DNA from: an uncultured bacterium
Lineage (GTDB): Bacteria; Patescibacteriota; Minisyncoccia; Spechtbacterales; HO2-43-30
DNA: 9,316 nucleotides
Assembly: GCA_913054525.1 (NCBI GenBank)
Contig: CAJXHR010000016.1
Location: 1-9,316, forward strand
Direction of reading: 5' to 3'
Shown: one piece after another, positions 1-5,953 of the stretch
Layout: the number at the start of each line of letters is the position of its first letter
How positions within the stretch are numbered: the stretch's first letter is position 1
Translations under genes and position numbers: made by a program
The notes under the pieces: model-generated
The model's input: only the letters and a program-made list of their open reading frames with translations
Told to the model about the DNA's origin: nothing
Database searches by the model: none

Positions 1-1055
1 GCGCTGCCGAACGCGATGCCAAGGACGCCGCCGACAGACGTCAGGACCACGGACTCGGCCAGGAACTGGAACAGCACTTCCTTTCTTCTCGCGCCGAGGG
101 CTTTTCGCAGGCCGATCTCCCGCGTTCGCTCAGTTACGGAAACCAGCATGATATTCATAATGCCAATCCCACCAACAACAAGTGATATCGCCGCAACTGC
201 GACAAGGAGAGCGGTCAGTATTCCCGTAATTGTCCCCACGCGCTCAACAATGTCTGCCTGCGTAGTGACATGGAAGTCGTCCTTTTCGGGATCGGTAATG
301 TTATGTAGTTCTCGAAGTGTAAGCTCAATGTCGCGGGCAACGCGTGGAACTACGGCCTCAGATTCAGCCTCGACTAAAATAAAATTGTAATGGCTTATTC
401 CCAGGAGATACCGTTGGGCTGCCGATACCGGCACCATGACTTGTTCATCAATGTTAAAAAATCCTTTTTGACCCAATGGCGCAAATACGCCAATCACTTT
501 GAAATTTCTTGTGCCGACTTTAATGGTTTCGCCAACCGCGTCCGAGGGGCCAAAGAGTTCTTTTTTTACTTCTGAGCCGATGACCGCAACACTGGCGCGA
601 GAGCGAACGTCGGTTGCTGTGAAAAACGATCCCTTCTCCGGCTGTATTTTAAATACACTAAGAATACTTGGTGTGGTTCCTAAAATATTCGCATTTTTTG
701 TCTCACCCCGGAAAAGGATAGTTGCAGAACCGATAACAGTTGGGGTAACATTCTGTACTCCTCTTACCAGAGCGGGATTTTTTATTGCTTCTACCTCGCG
801 ATCTTTAAGCGAAGTGGTGAAAATTGCCCCGAATTCTGAAGGGCCTCTTGGTTCTCTTCCTGGCTCCACGGTGATCGTACGCGAGCCAATCCCTTGCACT
901 TGAGCCAAGATGAGATCGGTTGCGCTTTGACTTACCGACATTACTAAAATAATGGCGGTGATACCGATTACAATACCGAGGATGGTAAGAGCGGACCGGG
1001 ATTTATTTGTCCTGAGCCCGCCGACAGAAATTTTTAGACTATTTGTAAATCTCAT
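1..1055 (-). CDS. MacB/FtsX-family ABC transporter permease (partial, C-terminus off the window)
   Basis: Membrane subunit of a MacB-type ABC exporter, which in this family couples cytoplasmic ATP hydrolysis to conformational change outside the membrane and exports peptides, lipids or drugs. The frame runs from ATG at 1055 through 351 codons with no stop before the edge. It opens with MRFTNSLKISVGGLRTNKSR, followed by a first membrane helix at about residues 22-42. A large extracytoplasmic domain fills roughly 43-272. The second helix (about 275-305) carries GGIGIMNIMLVSVTERTREI, and GLRKALGARR lies after it; both are hallmark MacB permease motifs. A third helix starts near 330. Usual length is about 400 residues, so only the last 50 or so are missing. 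It begins 25 bases after the ATPase stop, as third gene of the operon. I see no Shine-Dalgarno before the ATG (CATATCAAACC), so translation may be coupled. The substrate cannot be inferred. Confidence 0.95.
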   Translation of the reverse strand, partial: MRFTNSLKISVGGLRTNKSRSALTILGIVIGITAIILVMSVSQSATDLILAQVQGIGSRTITVEPGREPRGPSEFGAIFTTSLKDREVEAIKNPALVRGVQNVTPTVIGSATILFRGETKNANILGTTPSILSVFKIQPEKGSFFTATDVRSRASVAVIGSEVKKELFGPSDAVGETIKVGTRNFKVIGVFAPLGQKGFFNIDEQVMVPVSAAQRYLLGISHYNFILVEAESEAVVPRVARDIELTLRELHNITDPEKDDFHVTTQADIVERVGTITGILTALLVAVAAISLVVGGIGIMNIMLVSVTERTREIGLRKALGARRKEVLFQFLAESVVLTSVGGVLGIAFGS

Positions 1056-1080
1056 GGTTTGATATGACGGCCGCAAGTGA

Positions 1081-1797
1081 CTATTTTACAAAATGGTCTT
1101 TTGTATGATGACGGTTCGAGACTTTCGTATCACTCTCAATAAGCCCGTCTTTCAGGCGAATAATGCGTTCGGCGTATTCTGCTGTATAAGTCTCATGAGT
1201 GATGAGAAGAATAGTGTTGCCGTCAGCATGCAGTTTTTCAATAAATTCCATAACCTGCCCGCCTGATTTTGAATCAAGGTTACCTGTCGGCTCATCCGCA
1301 AAAATGACCGAAGGATTATTGACTAGAGCCCTCGCAATAGCCACTCGCTGCTTTTCGCCCCCAGAGAGTTGTGAGGATTCGTGGTGCATGCGATCTCTAA
1401 GCCCAACCACCTCAATGGCCTTTCTCGCTAACGTATCTTGTTCTTCGTTGGGAATATCGGCATAGAGAAGCGGGAGTTTTACGTTTTCTAAAACCGTAGT
1501 TCGCGGCAGAAGATTAAACGCCTGAAACACAAATCCCATTTCCCTATTTCGCACCCTTGCCAACTCGTCATCGGAATATTCATCTATACTTCTGTCGTCA
1601 AATCTATATTCTCCCCCTGTGGGACGGTCTAAAAATCCTAACATATGCAGAAGCGTGGATTTGCCAGAACCAGAAGGCCCCATCACGGCCACAAACTCAC
1701 CCTTATTAATTTCCAAAGATATGTCTCGAACGGCGTGCGTTTCGACATCTTCGATGACGTAAGTCTTTTCTATATTTTTTACCGAAATAAGAGGCAT
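1081..1797 (-). CDS. MacB/LolD-type ABC transporter ATP-binding protein
   Basis: Cytoplasmic ATPase that powers the adjacent permease. The 238-residue protein has a complete nucleotide-binding domain: Walker A GPSGSGKST at 40-48, Q-loop Q92 in FQAFNLLP, signature LSGGE at 144-148 followed by KQRVAIARAL, Walker B VIFADEP at 164-170 with catalytic Glu169, D-loop NLD at 173-175, and H-loop His201 in LLITHE. GFVFQAFNLLPRTTVLENV and FADEPTGNLDSKSG are typical of the LolD/MacB/FtsE-like group. Length is normal; the last 15 or so residues are a polar tail. The start lies 3 bases after the adaptor stop codon (TAA TCC ATG) with no Shine-Dalgarno, so translation is probably coupled to the upstream gene. 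Family assignment is firm; the substrate is unknown. Confidence 0.97.
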   Translation of the reverse strand: MPLISVKNIEKTYVIEDVETHAVRDISLEINKGEFVAVMGPSGSGKSTLLHMLGFLDRPTGGEYRFDDRSIDEYSDDELARVRNREMGFVFQAFNLLPRTTVLENVKLPLLYADIPNEEQDTLARKAIEVVGLRDRMHHESSQLSGGEKQRVAIARALVNNPSVIFADEPTGNLDSKSGGQVMEFIEKLHADGNTILLITHETYTAEYAERIIRLKDGLIESDTKVSNRHHTKDHFVK

Positions 1798-1800
1798 GGA

Positions 1801-3600
1801 TTACTCGTCAACGAAAGTGACTACTTTGTCCCCTTCGTTTAAGCCGTCAGTGATTTCAACCAGTCCGTTTCTACCAATGAGCCCTGTTTTAACTTGTATC
1901 TCTTCAATGAGACTATCGTAAACTACACGGACAAGCTTTTCGCCATTTTTAGTAACAACAGCACGCTGAGGTATTGCAATAACATTTTGCCGCTCGTCGG
2001 TGAGGATATCGAGGTTTGCGGTCATGCTTGATCTGATACGCTCATCTTCGCTATCAAACTCAAGCGTTGTTTTGTAAGTAGTAACTCCTTCAATAATAGT
2101 CTCTGCCGGGTCAATCGTAATGACTTGCGCCCGAAAGACAACATCCGGCCCGTAGGCATCAAGGGTAAGACGGGCTTTATTGCCAACTTCAATTTTTGCG
2201 ATATCAGTTTCTGGCACATTGGCTTCGATTTTGAATTTTGCCTCAGAGATAAGAGAAACTATGGCGGTATTTGCAGAAACTATCTCACCGACTTTTGCGT
2301 CTTGTATGGATACGACCCCGCTTATAGGAGAACGAAGAATTGTTTTTGCGCTTTGCGCTTGAATGTTTTGGACATTGGCAGCAGCCTCTTTTATTTTGGC
2401 CTCTTGTGACGTGATGTTTGCCGCTGCTTGGGCAACTTGAGCAAATTGAGCCGAAATTTCTTCCTCGGCTGCTCCGACTCTTTTCAGGGATAGCTCGTCC
2501 TCGGTGCTTGCAATAGCGCTCTTGGCATCATTAACTTTTGACGCCGCAACCGAGATGGAACTTTGATTACTTGCTTTTTGAACCTCAATCATTTGTTGCT
2601 TGCTGGAGATCGTTATGATCTCTGTACTGATGTTATTTTTTTCTGTGCTAAGATTAGTTTTTGCAGTTGTGGTCAAGTTTGTAGTAGAAACTATATTGAG
2701 TGCTTGTTTGACGTTCTGCAGAGCATTGCCTGCTTCTGAAAGTGCCTCGGCAATATTTTTGTAAGTAGGATTATTGACAGTACTTTGCACCATTCCGAAA
2801 GCTCCTCCATTTAGGGCGTTTATAGCAGCATCTGACCATTTGCCAGCATTTTGAGCGCCAAGAAGAGTATATACGGCCACCGCCTTCGCGCCGGCGAGGT
2901 CAGCACCTTCCTGGCTGTTCGGTATAAAATTTGTGTATTGGATATTGGTTAAAGTTAAGAGAGCAGTTTTACCCAAAATTACGGATTTTGATGCCGCGGT
3001 AAGAGCGCTATCGTAGTCTTCTTGAAGATCGACATCCGCCTTATTTTTTACATTTATAAGATTGATTTCGGCATCATCAAGTGCTTTTTGGGCATTTGAA
3101 ACTTTTGTTTCTGCGATTTGTAGTTCTTCCGGCCGTGTGCCCCGTTCAAGTTCTGCAAGCTTTGCTTGTTGAATTTCAAGAGCTGCCTGATACTGTTGCA
3201 ACTGGGCTTTCGCGCTTTCCACTCCTGCCTTTGCCTGCCGAACTTGCGCCAGAAGTTCTGAATTTTCAAGAGCTATAAGTATCTGGCCAGACTCCACCTT
3301 ATCGCCGACATTTATAGCAACTCGGGAAATCTTGCCACTTTTTTCAAACGCAAGATCAACACTCACTGCGGGCCTTACGCTGCCAATCACGCTCACTTCT
3401 TGAATAAGGTCGCGCCTTTCGGCAACAGTAAACTCATGTGCTGGCGCGTCATCTCCTCCAAAATATAAATAGCCGACAATTCCTATAAGAAGGACTGCGA
3501 GTATCACAATAGTAACTGGCTTTTTTAAGAAGTTGGTCATATGGTTTAATTGAGATTTTTGAGGAATATTTGACTGATTAGGTTGATTTGGTTGGTCCAT
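1801..3600 (-). CDS. HlyD/MacA-like periplasmic adaptor (membrane fusion protein) of an ABC exporter
   Basis: Membrane-anchored adaptor subunit of the exporter, 599 residues. After a polar Gln/Asn-rich N-terminus, one membrane helix spans about 29-47. The first half of the lipoyl-like barrel-sandwich domain is at about 82-112 (FEKSGKISRVAINVGDKVES), and the second at about 420-452 (LRSPISGVVSIQDAKVGEI). Long helical coiled-coil segments lie between them, including RGTRPEEL at 153-160, a motif common in ABC-linked HlyD proteins. Beta-barrel and membrane-proximal domains follow to the C-terminus (IPQRAVVTKNGEKLVRVV at about 543-560). The helical region is much longer than in MacA (about 370 residues in total), with an extra segment at about 190-335. 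The start at 3600 is chosen because an extended -10 promoter sits six bases upstream. Met22 (3537) is the alternative, but has no RBS. First gene of the three-gene operon. Confidence 0.93.
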   Translation of the reverse strand: MDQPNQPNQSNIPQKSQLNHMTNFLKKPVTIVILAVLLIGIVGYLYFGGDDAPAHEFTVAERRDLIQEVSVIGSVRPAVSVDLAFEKSGKISRVAINVGDKVESGQILIALENSELLAQVRQAKAGVESAKAQLQQYQAALEIQQAKLAELERGTRPEELQIAETKVSNAQKALDDAEINLINVKNKADVDLQEDYDSALTAASKSVILGKTALLTLTNIQYTNFIPNSQEGADLAGAKAVAVYTLLGAQNAGKWSDAAINALNGGAFGMVQSTVNNPTYKNIAEALSEAGNALQNVKQALNIVSTTNLTTTAKTNLSTEKNNISTEIITISSKQQMIEVQKASNQSSISVAASKVNDAKSAIASTEDELSLKRVGAAEEEISAQFAQVAQAAANITSQEAKIKEAAANVQNIQAQSAKTILRSPISGVVSIQDAKVGEIVSANTAIVSLISEAKFKIEANVPETDIAKIEVGNKARLTLDAYGPDVVFRAQVITIDPAETIIEGVTTYKTTLEFDSEDERIRSSMTANLDILTDERQNVIAIPQRAVVTKNGEKLVRVVYDSLIEEIQVKTGLIGRNGLVEITDGLNEGDKVVTFVDE

Positions 3601-3606
3601 GTATTT

Positions 3607-3636
3607 ATTATATCACCATCCGGAGCGGGGCACCAA
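3607..3636 (-). promoter_or_regulatory. Extended -10 promoter for the exporter operon (leaderless start)
   Basis: Read on the minus strand, TGATATAAT is a perfect extended -10 (TATAAT at 3607-3612). The -35 is weak (TTGGTG at 3631-3636, spacer 18). Only six bases (AAATAC) separate the -10 box from the ATG at 3600, so transcription should begin at or beside the A of the start codon and give a leaderless mRNA. Confidence 0.75.
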
Positions 3637-3643
3637 ACCTCAA

Positions 3644-3680
3644 CAACCAAAAACAGGTGTTCTAGCACCTGCTTCTCCCG
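3644..3680 (-). terminator. Repeat D copy 1: intrinsic terminator upstream of the exporter promoter
   Basis: On the minus strand CAGGTG-CTAGAA-CACCTG (3671-3654) is followed by TTTTTGG, a compact intrinsic terminator. It insulates the exporter promoter from transcription entering from the right. The sequence from 3644 to 3680 recurs almost unchanged at 5980-6016, again just upstream of a leaderless promoter. Confidence 0.7.
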
Positions 3681-3718
3681 TACCTTAAGGGATTAGAAAT
3701 AGTTGGCTATGATAAAAG

Positions 3719-3746
3719 AAAAGAAGGGGTTTTTGCCTCTTCTTTT
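3719..3746. terminator. Bidirectional hairpin terminator
   Basis: AAAAGAAG (3719-3726) pairs with CTTCTTTT (3739-3746), extended inward by GGG/CCT with one G-U pair, around a T-rich loop. T-rich sequence follows on both strands, so it could stop transcription in either direction. It sits at the GGCTCC end of repeat A copy 1. Confidence 0.5.
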
Positions 3747-3753
3747 CCTAGCT

Positions 3754-3943
3754 GGCTCCGAGGGTTGCTAGCTGTTCGAACCTGTATTATCGAGCAAAAG
3801 CTGCTAGAACACCATAGGGCGTTGGAGTTTAACTCGGCTCTCAGCTAATACGCCGACCCACTACGCACTACTGCTTGGTTCTACGTACACGACGGTTATA
3901 AAAAAATAGCCGCATAACAACGCGGTTATTTTAAATCTGCTCG
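3754..3943. repeat. Intergenic repeat A, copy 1
   Basis: About 190 bp matching 8177-8361 in the same orientation. The first 52 bases (3754-3805) are identical to 8177-8228. A divergent block of about 40 bases follows, then a second conserved block containing AATACGCCGACC and GGTTCTACGTAC, then a hairpin and TCTGCTCG. The head reads GGCTCCGAGGG and contains the palindrome GTTCGAAC. No open frame is shared by the two copies, so it is not a gene fragment I can recognise. Confidence 0.85.
3905..3930. terminator. Hairpin terminator inside repeat A copy 1
   Basis: AATAGCCGC (3905-3913) pairs with GCGGTTATT (3922-3930) over nine positions with one G-U, around an 8-base loop. A-rich sequence on the left and TTATTTTAAA on the right make it a candidate terminator on both strands. 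The equivalent hairpin occurs in copy 2 at 8328-8347 with changed flanking bases, so the structure is kept. Confidence 0.6.
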
Positions 3944-3985
3944 CTTAGCAGGATAGATTACGAACCTTTGATTGGAGTAGGGCAC

Positions 3986-4046
3986 TCCCCTATCCGGACG
4001 TTTCGCTGCAGCAGACGAGGCAATTATTGGCTTTAGTATAAAAAAA
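3986..4046. repeat. Intergenic repeat B, copy 1
   Basis: A 61-bp block that recurs at 4566-4626, exactly 580 bases away in the same orientation, with one mismatch (GCTGCAGC here, GCTACAGC there). It ends in GTATAAAAAA, which on the minus strand is the U-tract side of the adjoining terminator. Just to the left (3960-3980), GAACC..TTGATTGG resembles the GAAC..GGATTGG core of repeat C. Confidence 0.9.
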
Positions 4047-4074
4047 CTGCCCCATACCATTAGATATGGGGCAG
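4040..4074 (-). terminator. Strong intrinsic terminator of the 41-aa gene
   Basis: On the minus strand, a perfect 10-bp stem, CTGCCCCATA (4074-4065) with TATGGGGCAG (4056-4047), closes an 8-base loop and is followed by TTTTTTTATA. This is the strongest terminator in the window and ends the unit that starts at the 4270-4297 promoter. Confidence 0.9.
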
Positions 4075-4116
4075 GCACGTACCGTATGGTACTGTGTCGC
4101 AGAGCGAACCGTGCGG

Positions 4117-4242
4117 TTAATGCTTGCGAAAACGCTCGGAAATATAGCTATACGAAGAGGTCAGGGGTCGGAAGTAACCAGCAGAGGTCTCCCGAAAAGC
4201 TTTTTTGAACACTGTCCAAAAGATTACTAGATTTGTCTTCAT
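4117..4242 (-). CDS. Small protein, 41 aa, unknown function
   Basis: A short gene supported by complete expression signals. It has a promoter at 4270-4297, an RBS GGGAGGAT six bases before the ATG, and a strong terminator after the stop. The product begins MKTNLVIFWTVFKKAFRETS and ends ISERFRKH. Residues 3-15 could form a hydrophobic or amphipathic helix; residues 13-41 are basic and aromatic, with Tyr-Phe-Arg-Pro-Leu in the middle. There is no cleavable signal peptide and no cysteine. I do not recognise the family. It could be a membrane-associated peptide, a toxin-like peptide or a small regulator, but nothing in the sequence decides this. Its neighbours are intergenic repeats on both sides, so it is a stand-alone unit. 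Confidence 0.72.
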   Translation of the reverse strand: MKTNLVIFWTVFKKAFRETSAGYFRPLTSSYSYISERFRKH

Positions 4243-4243
4243 G

Positions 4244-4251
4244 ATATCCTC
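4244..4251 (-). promoter_or_regulatory. Ribosome binding site of the 41-aa gene
   Basis: AGGGAGGATATC precedes the ATG at 4242. The GGGAGG core is a strong Shine-Dalgarno at normal spacing and is the main reason for accepting such a short frame as a gene. Confidence 0.75.
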
Positions 4252-4269
4252 CCTTTTCTTATTGTAAGC

Positions 4270-4297
4270 ACTATAGCATATGGGATAAACCTCGCAA
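4270..4297 (-). promoter_or_regulatory. Promoter of the 41-aa gene
   Basis: Minus strand: -35 TTGCGA (4292-4297), 16-base spacer, extended -10 TGC-TATAGT (-10 box at 4270-4275). The predicted leader is about 20 nt and includes the RBS. Confidence 0.7.
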
Positions 4298-4299
4298 TC

Positions 4300-4325
4300 G
4301 AAAAGTCCCCCTAGGGGGACTTTTC
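4300..4325. terminator. Perfect palindromic bidirectional terminator
   Basis: GAAAAGTCCCC-CTAG-GGGGACTTTTC is a 26-base perfect palindrome with A/T-rich arms, followed by TTTAA on the plus side. It lies directly upstream of the 41-aa promoter and would insulate it. No gene I trust feeds into it from the right, so it may belong to a unit that has been lost. Confidence 0.8.
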
Positions 4326-4326
4326 T

Positions 4327-4565
4327 TTAATGTCTTCATTTTTGCTATAAAGCCCTCTCCCGGCAAAATCCTCATATAGGCATAAAGATAAACCTTGAGG
4401 AAGTAGGTGTGCTTGTATAAAAAACCGCCGTCGTGACGATTCTTTGAAAATTTCCTCGCTTGGCAGGCTCCCTGTTTCTCCAGGAGTTCGCTAGCAAACG
4501 GACGATTGAGCAGAAACAGCAGTCCTTTGGGAAGAGCATACGAACCGTGAAGTGGGCGAAGATGT
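4327..4565. other. Gene-free stretch with fragments of the spacer repeats
   Basis: No supportable gene. At 4391-4424 lies a partial repeat C tail (CTTGAGGAAGTAGGTG then TATAAAAAA), here without the repeat C head. Around 4468-4540, GGCTCCCTG and, further on, GAACCGTGAAGTGGGCGAAG resemble the head and core of the other spacers. There is a hairpin CCTG/CAGG near 4472-4485. The stretch reads as a spacer whose gene is absent or too decayed to see. A 55-codon frame (4539-4372, minus) was rejected because it has no RBS. Confidence 0.45.
4391..4424. repeat. Repeat C, partial copy 4 (tail only)
   Basis: CCTTGAGGAAGTA-GGTGTGCTTGTATAAAAA closely matches the right end of repeat C copy 3 at 7775-7810, including the A-tract. 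The GGCTCC head and GGATTGG core seen in the other copies are missing to the left, so this copy is truncated or diverged. Confidence 0.6.
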
Positions 4566-4626
4566 TCCCCTATCCGGACGTTTCGCTACAGCAGACGAGG
4601 CAATTATTGGCTTTAGTATAAAAAAA
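4566..4626. repeat. Intergenic repeat B, copy 2
   Basis: 61 bp, one mismatch from 3986-4046. As in copy 1, the A-tract end adjoins a minus-strand terminator, here that of the 121-aa gene. The terminator hairpins of the two copies are unrelated in sequence, so the repeat boundary falls precisely at the U-tract and the hairpin is not part of the repeat. Confidence 0.9.
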
Positions 4627-4657
4627 TAAGCCGCCCCGCAAGCGATGTGGACGGCTT
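4618..4657 (-). terminator. Intrinsic terminator of the 121-aa gene
   Basis: Minus strand: AAGCCGTCC (4657-4649) pairs with the GGGG-CGGCTT side (4636-4628), nine positions with one G-U, followed by ATTTTTTTATAC. It begins 17 bases after the stop codon at 4674. Confidence 0.85.
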
Positions 4658-4673
4658 CTATGGGTTATTCTCG

Positions 4674-5039
4674 CTACTCGAATGTCTCATGCTCGGCATC
4701 GTTGTCTTGCTCATAAAACAGAGCGAACAAGTTTGGTGCTTCTACTTTGAGAAGTTTATCTCGCTCATCGCTCGTAACATTGCTCAATTTTCCATCTTCG
4801 TCCCGCATAAATGAACTGGTAATTGGAGACATCGAATTAGGATTAGGGGAAAAAATGTAACAACGAACCTCACCTCGGATAGTTATGGTCATTCCTCTGT
4901 AGGGACCAACACCACCTTCTCTGTTGGGTCCATTATAACTACTGAATTTGGTTGCTCCGCTATCGCATGTCGTTATGCCGACAAGCGTTCCTTCCTTCAC
5001 AAAATCAGGTCCCCAGGGATAGGTTTCTCCGTCAGTCAT
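4674..5039 (-). CDS. Hypothetical protein, 121 aa
   Basis: Unrecognised, apparently soluble protein: there is no signal peptide or membrane helix. The N-terminal half is rich in Gly, Asn, Pro and Tyr with beta-like stretches (GTLVGITTC, TITIRGEVRCYIF) and two cysteines, Cys25 and Cys60. The last third is acidic (EDGKLSNVTSDERDKLLKV and a C-terminal EQDNDAEHETFE). Overall composition suggests a small beta-rich domain with a charged tail. It is a monocistronic unit: consensus promoter at 5077-5104, RBS GAGGA about nine bases before the ATG, and a terminator 17 bases after the stop. Gene reality is well supported by these signals; the function is unknown. Confidence 0.8.
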   Translation of the reverse strand: MTDGETYPWGPDFVKEGTLVGITTCDSGATKFSSYNGPNREGGVGPYRGMTITIRGEVRCYIFSPNPNSMSPITSSFMRDEDGKLSNVTSDERDKLLKVEAPNLFALFYEQDNDAEHETFE

Positions 5040-5049
5040 CTTCTTTCTT

Positions 5050-5056
5050 CCTCGTT
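5050..5056 (-). promoter_or_regulatory. Ribosome binding site of the 121-aa gene
   Basis: ACGAGGAAGAAAGAAG precedes the ATG at 5039. The GAGGA core lies at a slightly long but usable spacing and supports this start. Confidence 0.6.
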
Positions 5057-5076
5057 ATTGAGTAGACACCCACGCT

Positions 5077-5104
5077 ACTATAATATTTGGTGCCCATATG
5101 TCAA
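5077..5104 (-). promoter_or_regulatory. Consensus promoter of the 121-aa gene
   Basis: Minus strand: perfect -35 TTGACA (5099-5104), 16-base spacer, -10 TATAGT (5077-5082). The predicted leader is about 30 nt. The spacer element begins (GATGGCTCCC) two bases beyond the -35 box, as it does at the ABC-F promoter. Confidence 0.8.
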
Positions 5105-5106
5105 TA

Positions 5107-5222
5107 GATGGCTCCCTAGTTTACCTATTTTCCGAACTCTATAATATCTACCCACTAGCGAAAGCTAGTCTGGAGAAGTTTAGGTGCTCCGCACTATGCT
5201 TATCGGTAGCAATCATGGCTAC
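5107..5222. repeat. Diverged spacer element with stable hairpins
   Basis: The spacer between the 234-aa gene and the 121-aa promoter. It opens with GATGGCTCCC, then TTCCGAAC, matching the head of repeats A and C in order and spacing, but the rest is different. It holds a perfect ACTAGC-GAAA-GCTAGT hairpin (5154-5169) with a GNRA-type loop, a GGAG/CTCC pair (5172-5190), and GTAGC/GCTAC (5206-5222). None is followed by a T-run on the minus strand, so I see no standard terminator for the 234-aa gene. Confidence 0.5.
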
Positions 5223-5242
5223 AGATTACATTTATTTATGTT

Positions 5243-5947
5243 TTACTTTAATAATTTGCTTGTAAAATATGCGTTAGTATACTCCCACTCCGAAATAATT
5301 TCTTTATAATTTTGATCAGATGAAGAAATAGCAACTGCTGGTTGACCCAGAGCACTAGTAGCGTCTGGTTGCCCATCAAAATTAGTATCTACCCAGCCCC
5401 TTTCGTGTAATATCTCTCCAGCACGGTTTGCTATGATACCGTCCCTATCGTATTCATCCAAAATTCTAGAGACCCTTACAAATAACCATAATCCGGAATC
5501 ATCCATGTTCCATACTAAGCTGGTTGTATTATTATCATCAGCTCCCGAAATATAAGAAGTACTGATAATTTGCTTTGGTGCATTTTTTATTTGATTAATC
5601 ATCCTCCGATAAGGAATAGGAGCCACTTTGATTGGGCTTTCTGCGATTACATCGGGCTTTTGTATCTTCTCTGCTTCATAAAGTTTCCTTGCTTCATCTA
5701 GTGAAATTCCTGGCGCACAGTGAAGACTAAAAGTTAAACCAACTCCGGCGCGCTCTCCGGTATAGCCAATTTTTCGGCACTCTCTTTTCGCATAAAAATG
5801 TCCCCAAGCATAACAGATTGTCATGGCCAATAGCACAATCGCAACCGCGCCTAATATATCTCTAATTTTCTCGCTAATTTGAGACTCCTCCTGGTATTGG
5901 TATTTCTTAAGCCGCCGTTCTTTGTTTCGTCGTTCTATGAAGTTCAT
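5243..5947 (-). CDS. Hypothetical single-pass membrane protein, 234 aa
   Basis: Unrecognised protein with a very basic N-terminus (RRNKERRLKKYQ), one membrane helix at about 31-52 (AVAIVLLAMTICYAWGHFYA) and a large C-terminal domain. By the positive-inside rule this domain is probably outside the cytoplasm. Cys57 and Cys77 flank a GYTGERAGVGLTFSLHCAPG segment and could form a disulfide. Residues 142-195 contain SLVWNMDDSGLWLFVRV, DEYDRDGII and DTNFDGQPD. The last resembles a DxNxDG calcium-binding loop of dockerin/EF-hand type, but without the full EF-hand around it. I chose the ATG at 5947 over the upstream one at 6004 because an extended -10 promoter occupies the region between them, leaving a leaderless start. 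Monocistronic; no clear terminator. Confidence 0.82.
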   Translation of the reverse strand: MNFIERRNKERRLKKYQYQEESQISEKIRDILGAVAIVLLAMTICYAWGHFYAKRECRKIGYTGERAGVGLTFSLHCAPGISLDEARKLYEAEKIQKPDVIAESPIKVAPIPYRRMINQIKNAPKQIISTSYISGADDNNTTSLVWNMDDSGLWLFVRVSRILDEYDRDGIIANRAGEILHERGWVDTNFDGQPDATSALGQPAVAISSSDQNYKEIISEWEYTNAYFTSKLLK

Positions 5948-5953
5948 ACCAAA

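Larger units (their letters stand above)
3601..4116. other. 516-bp intergenic spacer without a supportable gene
   Basis: Between the exporter adaptor and the 41-aa gene I find no convincing coding sequence on either strand. The stretch is filled, from left to right, by the operon promoter, terminator repeat D1, a bidirectional hairpin, repeat A1 with its own hairpin, repeat B1, and the terminator plus 3' untranslated hairpins of the 41-aa gene. Two small perfect hairpins lie in that 3' region: GTACC-GTAT-GGTAC near 4079-4092, and an AACCG/CGGTT pair near 4107-4118. Confidence 0.6.

Noticed and set aside
16..903. Plus-strand frames of 124 and 134 codons
   Set aside because: They lie antisense to the MacB-type permease, whose hallmark motifs are clear on the minus strand; no RBS or recognisable protein content.
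3770..3785. tRNA T-loop-like GTTCGAACC in repeat A
   Set aside because: Flanking bases do not form a T-arm or acceptor stem, and no anticodon arm is visible.
4271..4339. Minus-strand 22-codon frame starting ATGAAGACA like the 41-aa gene
   Set aside because: It runs through the palindromic terminator and the next promoter, with no RBS; at most a relic.
4372..4539. Minus-strand frame of 55 codons
   Set aside because: No RBS or promoter, an odd composition, and it crosses the spacer repeat remnants.
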